A DNA stretch of 64,000 nucleotides from an uncultured Sporosarcina sp. Lineage in GTDB: Bacteria > Bacillota > Bacilli > Bacillales_A > Planococcaceae. Below are positions 1 through 12,984 of the stretch, piece after piece. The notes below the pieces were generated by a model. It ran no database searches, was not told the DNA's origin, and worked only from the letters and a program-made list of their open reading frames with translations. Made by a program: the position numbers and the translations under genes. How positions within the stretch are numbered: position 1 is the stretch's first letter; each line of letters opens with the position of its first letter. The stretch covers positions 34,876 through 98,875 of the forward strand of contig CANSAF010000004.1 in NCBI GenBank assembly GCA_947644645.1. The letters run 5' to 3'.

Positions 1-288
1 AATGACACAATCAATATTTTCTGGTCCAATATCGACCCCGATTATATAAAAAGCAGTATGTCGAATGAGTAACATCGTTGGTTTTCTTCCACCTTGTGAC
101 GCTCCTAATTCACTCTCTTCAACAATCCCTTCTTCTATCAATGTTTTCACATTGCTGCTTACAGTTGGTGGTGTCAGCTTAGTATCTTTTGCAATTTGCG
201 CCCTTGAAATCGGTCCATCTGTTCTTATTTTATTTAAAATCAGCATACGATTGACAGATTTCATCCATTGAAAAGTACCTTCACGCAT
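1..288 (-). CDS. ROK-family (NagC/XylR-type) transcriptional repressor, 5' part only
   Basis: The minus strand is open from an ATG at 288 to the window edge, giving 96 codons. The product has an N-terminal winged helix-turn-helix (around residues 20-55, motif ISRAQIAKDTKLTPPTVS) followed by GGRKPTM and the start of a ROK sugar-kinase-like domain (GVDIGPEN). This is the layout of NagC/XylR repressors, in which a sugar binds the ROK domain and releases operator DNA. A GAGGGGA ribosome binding site lies just upstream of the ATG. The gene is cut by the window edge, so its effector cannot be told. It lies downstream of lacZ, separated from it by a terminator and a repeat, so it is probably its own unit. 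Confidence 0.85.
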   Translation of the reverse strand, partial: MREGTFQWMKSVNRMLILNKIRTDGPISRAQIAKDTKLTPPTVSSNVKTLIEEGIVEESELGASQGGRKPTMLLIRHTAFYIIGVDIGPENIDCVI

Positions 289-324
289 TCCGCTCCCCTC
301 CTTAAATTTAAACTTGCAAATAAA

Positions 325-535
325 GTGAAACTTCAATCAGTAGGAGGTTCCTCATCCCCCACTGATTCGAAGGAACATAGGCTAAGTGCGTCACGTCCTG
401 TGACAACGCCTATGTGACCAACATCCTGTTGCCCCGAACCAATCGGGCTTTTACAGGCAGTTGATCTCCGACTTATCTTTATCACTTTCGTCTAAATCTT
501 GAAGTGGAAGTCCTACTGCCTGTTAATGCGGGATA
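325..535. repeat. Dispersed structured repeat, copy A (211 bp)
   Basis: This stretch shares blocks in the same order with a second copy at 46029-46155: GTGAAACTTCAATCAGT, an ACTGATT closing arm, CCAATCGGGCTTTTAC, GGCAGTT with a matching TACTGCC arm, and a terminal GTTAATGCGGGAT. The inverted arms mean it would fold as DNA or RNA. Copy A carries about 70 extra bases between the first and second hairpin, themselves an inverted repeat (ACATAGGC at 375-382 with GCCTATGT at 408-415). No protein is encoded. It could be a MITE-like element or the relic of an IS end. Confidence 0.7.
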
Positions 536-592
536 AAAAATATCAGTAAATTCATTGTATAATAGATAAGGTTTTTTTGATATATACATAGT

Positions 593-640
593 AAAAAGGA
601 GTGCCTAGAAAGTCTATATTTGACTTTCTGGACACCCCTC
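593..640 (-). terminator. Rho-independent terminator of lacZ
   Basis: On the minus strand the lacZ stop is followed within 20 bases by an inverted repeat, GGGGTGTCCAGAAAGTC pairing with GACTTTCTAGGCACTCC, and then TTTTT. Confidence 0.85.
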
Positions 641-655
641 ATGATGGATTATTTT

Positions 656-4609
<3,954 letters not shown>

Positions 4610-4613
<4 letters not shown>

Positions 4614-5482
4614 TTCCGATCACCTGCCACTCTAAACTGTAAAAACGAAAAGAACACAATTAAAATTACAATAACAAACGAGACTGCAGCTGCATAACCA
4701 AAGTCAGGCGTATATTTAAATGATAGATTATAAATATATTGTGAAATAGATACTGTACTATTTCCTGGACCACCTTTTGTAATATTCATCGTTTCATCAA
4801 AAATTTGCAATGTCCCTATTGTAGATGTAATCGATGTAAATAAAATAATTGGTTTTAACATCGGAATTGTAATTTTAGTAAAGATTTGAAAGCCATTGGC
4901 ACCATCTAATTCAGCCGCTTCATAAATTGAACGGTCTATATTTTGTAAACCTGATAAATAAAAGATCATATTATAGCCTGTCCAGCGCCATGTAATGGCT
5001 AAAATAATGACAATTTTTGCAAGCAAAGGATCTGTCAACCATTGAACTGGCTCTGAAACAAACGATAAACTCAGTAAAAATTTATTAATAATCCCATCTT
5101 GGGCAAATAAATTTTTAAAAATAATTGAATAAGCAACTAAAGACGTAACCGCTGGTAAAAAGATTGCGATACGGAAAAAGCCTTTAAACTTTAGTTTTGG
5201 ATCGTTTAATAATACCGAAAAGACGAGCGCTAATCCGATCATTAAAGGCACTTGAAACAGCAAGTAAATAAACGTATTTTTCAATGCAGCAATAAATGTT
5301 GGATCACTGAAAAGTCGCTTATAATTGCTGAATCCAACGTTCTCTAAATTATTTCCCATCCCTGACTTAAACGATAATAGAAGCGCTTGCAACATTGGAT
5401 AAAAATAAAAGATTGTAATTAAAACTGTTGAAAGTAGTACAAATAGCCACCCAATCGTCTGGGTTTTCGTTCGATTGCCCAT
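4610..5482 (-). CDS. ABC sugar importer, inner-membrane permease (MalF/UgpA type)
   Basis: The 290-residue protein has an N-terminal membrane helix (around 12-32), further hydrophobic segments and the EAA motif YEAAELDGANGFQIF near residue 190. It is the MalF-type half of the importer. A GAGGAG ribosome binding site precedes the ATG. The spacing from the lipoprotein gene is 108 bases and contains a hairpin; its 3' end overlaps the second permease by 4 bases. Confidence 0.93.
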
Positions 5483-5522
5483 AAAATTTCACTCCTCACA
5501 ATAAATTAGATTTTTAATAAAA

Positions 5523-5557
5523 GGTCAAGCGCCTTATCAATAGGTAGACGCTTGATC
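5523..5557 (-). other. Intercistronic stem-loop between binding-protein and permease genes
   Basis: GATCAAGCG at one end pairs with CGCTTGACC at the other around a 17-base loop; on the transcribed strand TTTTATT follows. Such a hairpin can stabilise or partly terminate the message so that the binding protein is made in excess. The same arrangement occurs in the other three importer operons of this window. Confidence 0.6.
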
Positions 5558-5590
5558 TTTCTTTACTTTCAAGAAATCCTTCATCATTCT

Positions 5591-6862
5591 TTATTGTGAT
5601 TCTGCTTGTTTTTGAGCATTTTCTAACACTTTTTCTAACTCTTGACCATTTAAATAGTTTTGCATTTCAACAATTAAAATATCTTCCATCGCATACGTGT
5701 GGACCCCGTAATTAACAGGTGGAATTTGTTCCATCCACTCCGTCAAATCTGCATAAATTTCTTGATACTGGAAAAATGCATCTTTTTCCTTGTAAGCTTC
5801 ACCAGTTGTCGCTGGCATATATGTGCCAATTGCACCCACTTCTTCAATTAATTGTTGATAAAAATCTTCATTGGCTCCAAAAGTATTCGATAAAAATTCT
5901 GCCGCTTTTTCTTTTCCATCCGTATTTAAAACATAGAAAGAAGATCCACCTAAGTTAGAAGCATTCACACCACCCGGAATATCTAATCTAGGGATTGGTA
6001 CAACTGCCCATAAACCTGCTTGCGATTCCTCCGCTTTCACACTAGGTGTAATCCAACTTCCTTGAGCAATCGACACGACTTCACCGTTATTAAAGCCTGC
6101 CAATAATTGACTCCAGTCCGTATGAATTCCCGCAACTTTTTCTGTGATTAATGTTTTATAAACACGAAATGATTCTGCTAAAGCTTTATTATTTGCGAGT
6201 GTTGGTGTTTGTCCATCTTCATCCAAATACCACTCGCCAGCACTTTGTACCATAAAACGAATCGTACCTAAATCACCTGGGTCTACTGTCATCATATATT
6301 TACCAGTTTTTTCTTTAATGTCTTTCCCCATCTCAATATATTCATCCCAAGTAATATTCGTAAAATCCTCTACCGTGTATCCTGCTTCTTCAAGAATATC
6401 CGTTCTAACATACAAACCTGTAACACCCGTATCGAATGGAAGTCCATACATTTTACCTTCTAAACTTGTCGGTGTTACTTTATATTCCGCAAAATCTTCA
6501 GGATTCAGATAATCCGTTAATTCGTAAAAGACATCTGGATAAGACTGTAAAAAGCTTTGTGCACGATAATCTTCAATTAAAACAATATTTGGCATTCCTT
6601 TTAATGTTCCAGAAGCCAATCCTGTATTTAACTTCGAAATAATATCGTCTTGCGCGTTTTCGATAACCTTTAACTCAATTTCTTCCTCACCGTCATAGGC
6701 TTTCTCCGCCAATTCAAGCGCTGCAATATTAAACTTTGGATCCCATGCCCAAGCCGTAATCGTATTTTCATTATCTTTAGACTTGCCATTTCCTGAATCA
6801 TTCCCACATCCTACAAGAAATAAAGCGCTTACAATCAATATAATAAATAAGGTTCTTTTCAT
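5591..6862 (-). CDS. Sugar-binding lipoprotein of ABC importer (extracellular solute-binding protein family 1)
   Basis: The 423-residue protein starts with a lipoprotein signal (MKRTLFIILIV...LFLVGC, lipid-modified Cys at about 19), then a Gly/Ser/Asn-rich linker and a family-1 solute-binding fold beginning TITAWAWDP. It would be tethered outside the membrane and deliver an oligosaccharide to the two permeases downstream. A GGAGGG site precedes the ATG. It is the first gene of the lacZ operon and follows the two-component genes yesM/yesN after a 160-base gap containing a tandem repeat. The ligand is not visible in the sequence. Confidence 0.93.
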   Translation of the reverse strand: MKRTLFIILIVSALFLVGCGNDSGNGKSKDNENTITAWAWDPKFNIAALELAEKAYDGEEEIELKVIENAQDDIISKLNTGLASGTLKGMPNIVLIEDYRAQSFLQSYPDVFYELTDYLNPEDFAEYKVTPTSLEGKMYGLPFDTGVTGLYVRTDILEEAGYTVEDFTNITWDEYIEMGKDIKEKTGKYMMTVDPGDLGTIRFMVQSAGEWYLDEDGQTPTLANNKALAESFRVYKTLITEKVAGIHTDWSQLLAGFNNGEVVSIAQGSWITPSVKAEESQAGLWAVVPIPRLDIPGGVNASNLGGSSFYVLNTDGKEKAAEFLSNTFGANEDFYQQLIEEVGAIGTYMPATTGEAYKEKDAFFQYQEIYADLTEWMEQIPPVNYGVHTYAMEDILIVEMQNYLNGQELEKVLENAQKQAESQ

Positions 6863-6906
6863 CCTTTTCCCTCCTAAATTTGTCGAATCAACAATCTATA
6901 TATCAA

Positions 6907-6936
6907 ATTTTAGCAGGTAGGGAAAAGGAGTGTTAG
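6907..6936 (-). promoter_or_regulatory. Candidate activator-dependent promoter of the lacZ importer operon
   Basis: Reading the minus strand, TGCTAAAAT forms an extended -10 (TAAAAT at 6912-6907). The -35 position (CTAACA/TAACAC) is poor and overlaps the end of the tandem repeat 6931-7012, as expected when an activator replaces -35 contacts. The lipoprotein start codon is about 45 bases further on. Confidence 0.45.
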
Positions 6937-7012
6937 AACATTTCTTAGGTAAACTTCTTCTTTCTTTAGTTGTTAGAATATTTCGCACGAACAAACTTGT
7001 ACTTTCTTTAGC
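6931..7012. promoter_or_regulatory. Tandem ~40-bp direct repeat, probable YesN-type operator
   Basis: Two head-to-tail units occupy 6931-6970 and 6971-7012. Each begins TGTTAGAA(C/T)ATTTC and ends with a version of AAACTTnTnCTTTCTTTAG. The starts are exactly 40 bp apart, about four helical turns, which puts both units on one DNA face. AraC-type response regulators commonly bind direct repeats upstream of the promoter they activate; the gene just upstream encodes one. The operator role is inference. Confidence 0.55.
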
Positions 7013-7022
7013 TTCTTGCCTT

Positions 7023-8768
7023 TTATTTCGATTTTATAATAGGAAAGTTCATTTTCACTTTCGTTCCTTCTCCTAAAGTACTGAGAATCTCAACCCCAAA
7101 TTCCTCCCCGTATCGTAGACGAATTCGTTCTCTTACATTTTCAATGCCAATCCCAGTAAAATGATGTCTTTTTTCTTGTGGGTTTGCAGCAATACCATCC
7201 CCATTATCAATCACTTCACAAATTAACTGGTCATTTTTAAGATAAACCAAGATTTGAAGTGCACCTGATTTCTTCACATTAAAACCATGGAAAAATGCAT
7301 TTTCTACAAATGGTTGAATGAACAGTTTAGGAATTTCACAGTCTAAACTATCCGGGTGAATTAAATAACGTACACGAATCGCTTCACCGTAACGAAGATG
7401 ATTAATATATACATAATTCTCCAAATACGTTACTTCCTCTTCAATCCGATGCGTTTCACTTACATTGCCAATCGTCGTTTGCAATAAATGAATCAATGCA
7501 TCCATCATTTGAATCGCTTGATCAGGCGATTGTTGACGTATTAAAATCTTTATAGAAGCGAGCGTATTATATAAAAAATGAGGACTAATTTGATATTGTA
7601 ATGCCGCTAATTCAGCAGTTCTTTTTCTTTTTTCCATGACCATCACTTGTTCAATATAATGATGTAATTGATCCAACATACGATTAAACGTTGTCGAGAT
7701 TTGATTGACTTCATAATTTTTCGATTCACTGACATATCCGTCAAAATTCTGCTGACCCAATCGAGCAATTTCTTTAATCAGTTTTGAATGAGATTGCGTA
7801 AAACGATTTGAAATCAAGAACACAATCAATAATGCAACCAAAACAATCGCTGCACTAATCATAAACACAACTTTTTTATTGACTAAACTATGCTTTAGTT
7901 CTTTGACATCGATTAAATTGACCAAATACATATCGAGATAAGGAAGTCTTTGGCTAAATAATAAATACTTTTTATCATTTAAATGAAGCTCTGTATGCCC
8001 ACCATTTTCAGCTTTTATCATGCTTTGTAGTAAATCATTTTGCTCTTCTTCAGATAAATCCATTCGATTACTGGACAATATTTTTCCCGATTCTTCGAGC
8101 AAATACATTTCACTATTCAGCCCAACATATTTTTCATACATACTTTTAAAATCTCTTTCTCGGATTGAAATATAAATTAAACCATATGTATGATTCGCGT
8201 CCGTTAAAGCTTTCGAAATAACGACAGTCGGTTCTATTTGACTGATTTTCGTTTCTGTTCCTCTAAAAAATTGAATATGAACACGCTCTGTATCTTTTAA
8301 TGTATTTTTTGTAATGGGATGGGTTTTCAAAAGTTCTTCTGAAATTGGCCAATTAACATAATTGGATGAATAAAATCGGTCATTCTCCCCCATAAAAACG
8401 ATATTGATTCCTTCATAAGGCAAAAGAAAATCATAATAAGCATTGACCCAATCTCGAATACCGTAATAATCATTAATCGTCGTTAAAATTTCTGCATCAG
8501 AATTCCTCAAATAATCTTTTACAACAGGGCTTTCCTCAGCTTTATGAATGACAGATACACCAAAACTACCGTATTTTTCAATATTTGTCGTAATTTGATC
8601 CATCATTTTTTCATTGGTCATACTATATGTTTTGATAAATTGTTTCTCAGACATTTGCAACATCGCAAACGTAATCGCAACAGAAACAACAATAATGCTT
8701 ATACACATGATCAGAAACATTTTTATAAATAGACTATTCTTCTTCATTTTTCCAATCAGCTTATCCAT
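7023..8768 (-). CDS. YesM-family sensor histidine kinase
   Basis: The 581-residue kinase has an N-terminal membrane helix (about 10-35), an extracellular sensor region, a second helix (about 300-325), a HAMP segment, then a His_kinase domain with QISPHFLYNTL (phospho-accepting His397) and a C-terminal ATPase domain with NAFFHGF (N box) and DNGDGI. It would sense an extracellular sugar signal and phosphorylate the partner regulator encoded directly upstream. I place the start at 8768 because TTGGAGCG precedes that ATG; an in-frame ATG at 8786 overlaps the yesN stop but has no such site. The partner is co-transcribed. Confidence 0.93.
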   Translation of the reverse strand: MDKLIGKMKKNSLFIKMFLIMCISIIVVSVAITFAMLQMSEKQFIKTYSMTNEKMMDQITTNIEKYGSFGVSVIHKAEESPVVKDYLRNSDAEILTTINDYYGIRDWVNAYYDFLLPYEGINIVFMGENDRFYSSNYVNWPISEELLKTHPITKNTLKDTERVHIQFFRGTETKISQIEPTVVISKALTDANHTYGLIYISIRERDFKSMYEKYVGLNSEMYLLEESGKILSSNRMDLSEEEQNDLLQSMIKAENGGHTELHLNDKKYLLFSQRLPYLDMYLVNLIDVKELKHSLVNKKVVFMISAAIVLVALLIVFLISNRFTQSHSKLIKEIARLGQQNFDGYVSESKNYEVNQISTTFNRMLDQLHHYIEQVMVMEKRKRTAELAALQYQISPHFLYNTLASIKILIRQQSPDQAIQMMDALIHLLQTTIGNVSETHRIEEEVTYLENYVYINHLRYGEAIRVRYLIHPDSLDCEIPKLFIQPFVENAFFHGFNVKKSGALQILVYLKNDQLICEVIDNGDGIAANPQEKRHHFTGIGIENVRERIRLRYGEEFGVEILSTLGEGTKVKMNFPIIKSK

Positions 8769-8782
8769 AAAATCGCTCCAAA

Positions 8783-10255
8783 TCATATCATCTGTTTTCG
8801 ATATTTACTCGGAGACAGTCCTGTCACCTTTTTAAATACTTTACAAAAATAACTATGATTATCATAGCCCACTAAATCACCAATTTCAGAAATTGGAATT
8901 CGGCTATTTCGTAAATGCATTTTCGCTTTTTCAATCCGAACTTCTGTCAAATATTCACTCAGCCCCATCCCTTGATGGGTACTAAAATACGTTGATAAAT
9001 AAGAGGGATTGAAATGAAAATGCTCCGCTAATCCCGCCAATGTAATCGTTTCTTGGTAATGCGCTTCAATATACTCAAGAATTTTCTTTAAATTTTCTTG
9101 CTCAGGATTTTCTTGTCGACTGGCGATTTCATCCTTTACTTTTTGAAGAAAATCATTAAAATAACGAAGCACTTCATCCACATCATTCGCATCATGGATT
9201 AAATCAAAAAATGCATATTTCTCTTCATGTAAATCATTTTCAAAATCAAGATTTTCTAATAAAATCGTTATATTAAAAATTAAATTTTCAATTTCTGCTT
9301 TAAATTCCGCTTCACTTTTCGTATATTGTACAGCACTTTCTTCAATATAGTCCTCTAAATAAACAAAAGCTAATTTGAATTCTTGCCGCTTAAATAGATC
9401 CGTAAAATAATTTAAATGAAAAGTTTCTTTTCGCTCCAAGGGTTTAAATTGCGTTTTTCTAAATACAGATTGAGTCGGGAAATAAAACGGATAACCTCTT
9501 ATAGATTCAATCTCTTCTTCATAATGAACAGCAATTTCCTGTATATCCGTGAAAAGTTCACTGACTAACCAAATATTATTTTCCGCTATGATTTCAGGAA
9601 ATTGTTGATTATCCATTAACAGAAGAAAAAGCAATCGCTGTTCTTTCATATCTATTTGAAAATAATCTTTCACACCTTCAACCTTCTCCAATGTTTCCTT
9701 AATCTTTGCGATATTTTCCTTCGTTATGATTTCAACAAGACAATAAATATTTTCCTGAGAATTTGGGAGACTTTCAATATGACGTTTAACCTCATCAAGA
9801 TTGACAAAGCTTTGGTGTGTCGCTTTTTGCTGTTCTTTGCTTGGTAAAGAAGGAGCTATATGCGTCCCCACCAAATCTTTTACAGCCAAACGTAGAGCTT
9901 TTAATAATTCTTCCGCTCCTAACTCTGGCTTTAAAATATAATCCGCAATCCCGTATTGAAAAGTTGCGCGCACATAGTCAAAATCACTATAACTACTCAA
10001 AATAATGACAGCGATATCCGGAAAATTTTCATTCATTTCTTTTGCCAACTGAATCCCATCCATCACAGGCATGACAATATCTGTAATCACAATATTCGGT
10101 TGCTCCGATCGAATGAGCGCCAACGCTTCTTCCCCATTCGCCGCCTCCCCTATAATTGAAAATCCTTCTTTTTCCCAATCCAAATAATGCTTAATCCCTT
10201 GTCGAATAAGCACTTCATCATCCACAATTAACACTTTCCAATTCGCTTCTTTCAT
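8783..10255 (-). CDS. YesN-family response regulator with AraC-type DNA-binding domain
   Basis: An N-terminal receiver domain has acidic residues in IVDDE and the phosphorylation site in ITDIVMP (Asp59). A long middle region of about 250 residues follows, and the C-terminus (about 385-488) is an AraC/XylS double helix-turn-helix ending in the family signature SYFCKVFKKVTGLSPSKYRK. The 490-residue protein is of usual size for YesN regulators. The start at 10255 is preferred over a more upstream in-frame ATG (10273) because GGGTGGT lies in front of it. Its likely target is the importer-lacZ operon downstream. Confidence 0.93.
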   Translation of the reverse strand: MKEANWKVLIVDDEVLIRQGIKHYLDWEKEGFSIIGEAANGEEALALIRSEQPNIVITDIVMPVMDGIQLAKEMNENFPDIAVIILSSYSDFDYVRATFQYGIADYILKPELGAEELLKALRLAVKDLVGTHIAPSLPSKEQQKATHQSFVNLDEVKRHIESLPNSQENIYCLVEIITKENIAKIKETLEKVEGVKDYFQIDMKEQRLLFLLLMDNQQFPEIIAENNIWLVSELFTDIQEIAVHYEEEIESIRGYPFYFPTQSVFRKTQFKPLERKETFHLNYFTDLFKRQEFKLAFVYLEDYIEESAVQYTKSEAEFKAEIENLIFNITILLENLDFENDLHEEKYAFFDLIHDANDVDEVLRYFNDFLQKVKDEIASRQENPEQENLKKILEYIEAHYQETITLAGLAEHFHFNPSYLSTYFSTHQGMGLSEYLTEVRIEKAKMHLRNSRIPISEIGDLVGYDNHSYFCKVFKKVTGLSPSKYRKQMI

Positions 10256-10436
10256 GCCTACCACCCATCCCATTTTTCATATGTCAATGCGTTTAAATGC
10301 TTTCTTATACGTTATCATATTTTTTTCGGAGAGGGAAAGATGCCTTCAAGTTTTATATTTGTTAATACTTAGGATTAGTTAAAGAGGTTTTATTTCTAAA
10401 TTAAAAATATTGTTTTGCTTGAGAGGATCAAACAGC

Positions 10437-10476
10437 GAAAAATCACGCCAACCAATTAATAAGGTTGACGTGATTT
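10437..10476 (-). terminator. Terminator of the sialidase gene
   Basis: AAATCACGTCAACC pairs with GGTTGGCGTGATTT on the minus strand and is followed by TTT; it lies directly after the sialidase stop at 10488. The region 10277-10436 between it and yesN shows no further structure I can name. Confidence 0.85.
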
Positions 10477-10487
10477 GAGCGGTTAAA

Positions 10488-12599
10488 TTATTTTCCCATA
10501 ATATCATCGATAGTTAATCTTGTATATTTTAAAACGTTCTTCAAGTGCAATTCATTTCTAGACCACGAATCATATTTTTCGTAGAGCAATCCAATCTCGT
10601 GATTGGGTAATTCCGTTAATGCCGAGTATGAATAGCCATATCCAGGAGAATCAACATCATACTTGTAGGTCCAATCGATTGAATTTGTTACTGGATCAAT
10701 TAAACCAATCCATAACTGTCCATTTCGTCGACCATTCTCATCATTGGGGGTACTTAATATGACAGCTTCTTTTCCATTAATTTTTTGAGAGTATTTAATA
10801 ATAGATAATTGTGTACCATAAGATGTGTTTTTTACGATATCTAAATAGTTTACGTCACTCCATGTGTCTCCCGCGTCCAAACTTGTCATGTAGCCTATTT
10901 TTCCTGTTGTCGTCCTAAAATACGTTTGAATTACACCTGGTTTAATTTCCACCATTTGTGCTTCTGCAGTTGCATTGGCAAAAGGAAGCGGTGCATTTAC
11001 ACTTGACCAGGTTTTTCCATTGTCATCGCTTATAATAAAAACCATTTGATTAGTAGCATATGACGCAAAAACGATTCGGTTTGTGCCAGATACGACAAGA
11101 CCTTGTCCAGGACTTAAGTAGGATGCATTATGGTTTAAACCTAGAAATGGAGGCAGTAACTTGGGAGCTTCCCAAGTTTCTCCAAAATCATTACTTGTTG
11201 TAAATCCGATAAAGTTAGTAGGCGTAATTTTAAAAAGCGAATCTTTATAAAATATATTCATATCAACAAATACACCATTTTTATATTCTAATAAATTTCC
11301 TGCTTCAAACTTAACTGAGTATTGTTCTAACTTTAAGGGGCTATCATTCTTCTTTAAATTATAATGCTCATCTACACTAAACTCTGTCGGTGTATTTGAA
11401 ATATCATGATAAATGACGCCATTTTCTCGAATTGTGTAGTTATAAGCGGACTCAGCGCCATATTTCAACTTCACATAATATTTCCCATTAATGAGCTTAT
11501 AACCTGAATCATTTTTTAATGCATTATTATTTCCAACTCCAGCAGGCATAAAATCAGTCATTAAAATCACTTGATTATTTTCATTGACCTCCACTAATGC
11601 AGAATCAATAAATGAGGCACTCCCATTTATTTGAATGTTTTTGCCTATGTTGTCCCGAGGCCAGTCGATTGTCTGCGCTTCATAATCATCAAATTTTAAT
11701 GCTAAATCTGGAGTAGACCATGTTACACCGTTATCATCACTGTATGACGTGGCAATATTTATCTTACTTTTGGAATCGTGAGTCCCACCATAACGTGCAT
11801 CGGCACTAGCAAGCACCCTACCATTATTAAGTGTGTACAGAGCAGGGATTCTAAAATAATTAGCTTTAGTAGCATCACCCGCTTTAAATATCATCGCATT
11901 TGTAGTTTCATTCGTCGTCATTTCTATTAACTCTAATTCATCAATCACCTCGTTATAAATTTTGAATGATTCTATTTCACCTTGAAAGTTAAAATCTATT
12001 GCACCTTCGCGATTTACGCCTCCCAATGTAAAAGTAGTTCCACCATCAATGTCATTAATTGCTTTAAAGAGTGAAGTATTATTTTTTAATAACTTTTCAC
12101 CATTAGCATACAATTCATAAGTGCCATTTTCAGCATTAGATACGAAGGCAATTGTATTGGAAATTTCTCCTTGATGACTCTTTCCCCAAAGTGATGCAGG
12201 TCTAGAAAAAAGATAATTTATAGAGTCGCTGGCATCTCTTATCTCAACGCCTAGTTCTCCATTATTCCGTAAGAAAATATCGAAATAATTATTTCGATAA
12301 CCATTGTCCTTATTCGAAATTCCAAATAGTGCCTGCAAAGCATTTTCATTATTTGTTTTGAATTCAATAATGATTGTTGCACTATCAGATGTTAAGAAGG
12401 GGCTTATTTGATTCGTTAAATCGACACCTTCATTATTTAGTAATATATTATACTTTTCAAATATAGGTGTAGGAACAACTTCATTGTGGCTACTCGAACT
12501 CACACTTTTAGCATCCACATTAGGTATTTGACTCGTTAGACCATAACTTCCTCCGAAAAGTAATACACTACTGACAATCACTTTAACAGTATTATTCAT
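10488..12599 (-). CDS. Secreted sialidase, GH33, NanB/NanC (intramolecular trans-sialidase) type
   Basis: The 703-residue protein has a signal peptide (about 1-32), a lectin-like CBM40/laminin-G-type domain (about 45-230) and a GH33 beta-propeller. The propeller begins with FRIPALY (about 250) and the signature DARYGGTHD, and carries four Asp boxes (SYSDDNGVTW, TSNDFGETW, ISDDNGKTW, TSLDAGDTW). A large irregular insertion separates the first two Asp boxes, as in pneumococcal NanB/NanC. DARYGGTHD, the total length and the lectin domain match enzymes that release 2,7-anhydro-Neu5Ac rather than free sialic acid. There is no LPxTG anchor, so it should be free or lectin-bound. It is transcribed away from the sialic-acid importer. 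A GTG at 12602 is an alternative start. Confidence 0.93.
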   Translation of the reverse strand: MNNTVKVIVSSVLLFGGSYGLTSQIPNVDAKSVSSSSHNEVVPTPIFEKYNILLNNEGVDLTNQISPFLTSDSATIIIEFKTNNENALQALFGISNKDNGYRNNYFDIFLRNNGELGVEIRDASDSINYLFSRPASLWGKSHQGEISNTIAFVSNAENGTYELYANGEKLLKNNTSLFKAINDIDGGTTFTLGGVNREGAIDFNFQGEIESFKIYNEVIDELELIEMTTNETTNAMIFKAGDATKANYFRIPALYTLNNGRVLASADARYGGTHDSKSKINIATSYSDDNGVTWSTPDLALKFDDYEAQTIDWPRDNIGKNIQINGSASFIDSALVEVNENNQVILMTDFMPAGVGNNNALKNDSGYKLINGKYYVKLKYGAESAYNYTIRENGVIYHDISNTPTEFSVDEHYNLKKNDSPLKLEQYSVKFEAGNLLEYKNGVFVDMNIFYKDSLFKITPTNFIGFTTSNDFGETWEAPKLLPPFLGLNHNASYLSPGQGLVVSGTNRIVFASYATNQMVFIISDDNGKTWSSVNAPLPFANATAEAQMVEIKPGVIQTYFRTTTGKIGYMTSLDAGDTWSDVNYLDIVKNTSYGTQLSIIKYSQKINGKEAVILSTPNDENGRRNGQLWIGLIDPVTNSIDWTYKYDVDSPGYGYSYSALTELPNHEIGLLYEKYDSWSRNELHLKNVLKYTRLTIDDIMGK

Positions 12600-12720
12600 C
12601 ACATATTTCCTCCCAACCAGATTATTAATTTAATTTAGATAAACAAAAGACACTTCCTAAGAATTCGCCTATTTACTAATTTATAGACGGCAATATGTTT
12701 TTTCCTCCTTTCGCTCCTTG

Positions 12721-12748
12721 ATTATATATAGTAATCACAAAAATTCAA
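12721..12748 (-). promoter_or_regulatory. Predicted promoter of the sialidase gene
   Basis: On the minus strand TTGAAT (12748-12743) and TATAAT (12726-12721) are 16 bases apart, about 120 bases upstream of the sialidase start. Confidence 0.6.
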
Positions 12749-12830
12749 CTAATCTGAATAATAAATCTTAGTAATCTATAAAAATATCGGTGGTATTTTT
12801 TTTCACAAAAAAATAAAATGGTGAAAATTG

Positions 12831-12859
12831 TTTACATTATTCCAAAATTCTGATATATT
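12831..12859 (+). promoter_or_regulatory. Predicted sigma-A promoter of the sialic-acid importer operon
   Basis: TTTACA (12831-12836) and TATATT (12854-12859) are separated by 17 bases, and a cre box starts 4 bases downstream. Confidence 0.75.
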
Positions 12860-12862
12860 ATT

Positions 12863-12878
12863 TTGTAAGCGTTATCAA
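12863..12878 (+). promoter_or_regulatory. cre box (CcpA site) at the sialic-acid importer promoter
   Basis: TTGTAAGCGTTATCAA fits the consensus WTGNNARCGNWWWCAW at every position. It overlaps the expected transcription start, a position used for catabolite repression. Confidence 0.85.
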
Positions 12879-12984
12879 ATAATTACCTAAAAAGTCAGAA
12901 AGGAGATTCTTCTAGTCTTTTCCAATCGTGCTTAATAAAGAAAGCGTAAATGCATAAAAATAAAACTAGATAGGTGGTATTAAA

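Noticed and set aside
65-271. Small plus-strand protein of 68 residues
   Set aside because: It is the reverse strand of the ROK repressor, whose helix-turn-helix and GVDIG motifs are on the minus strand with a ribosome binding site.
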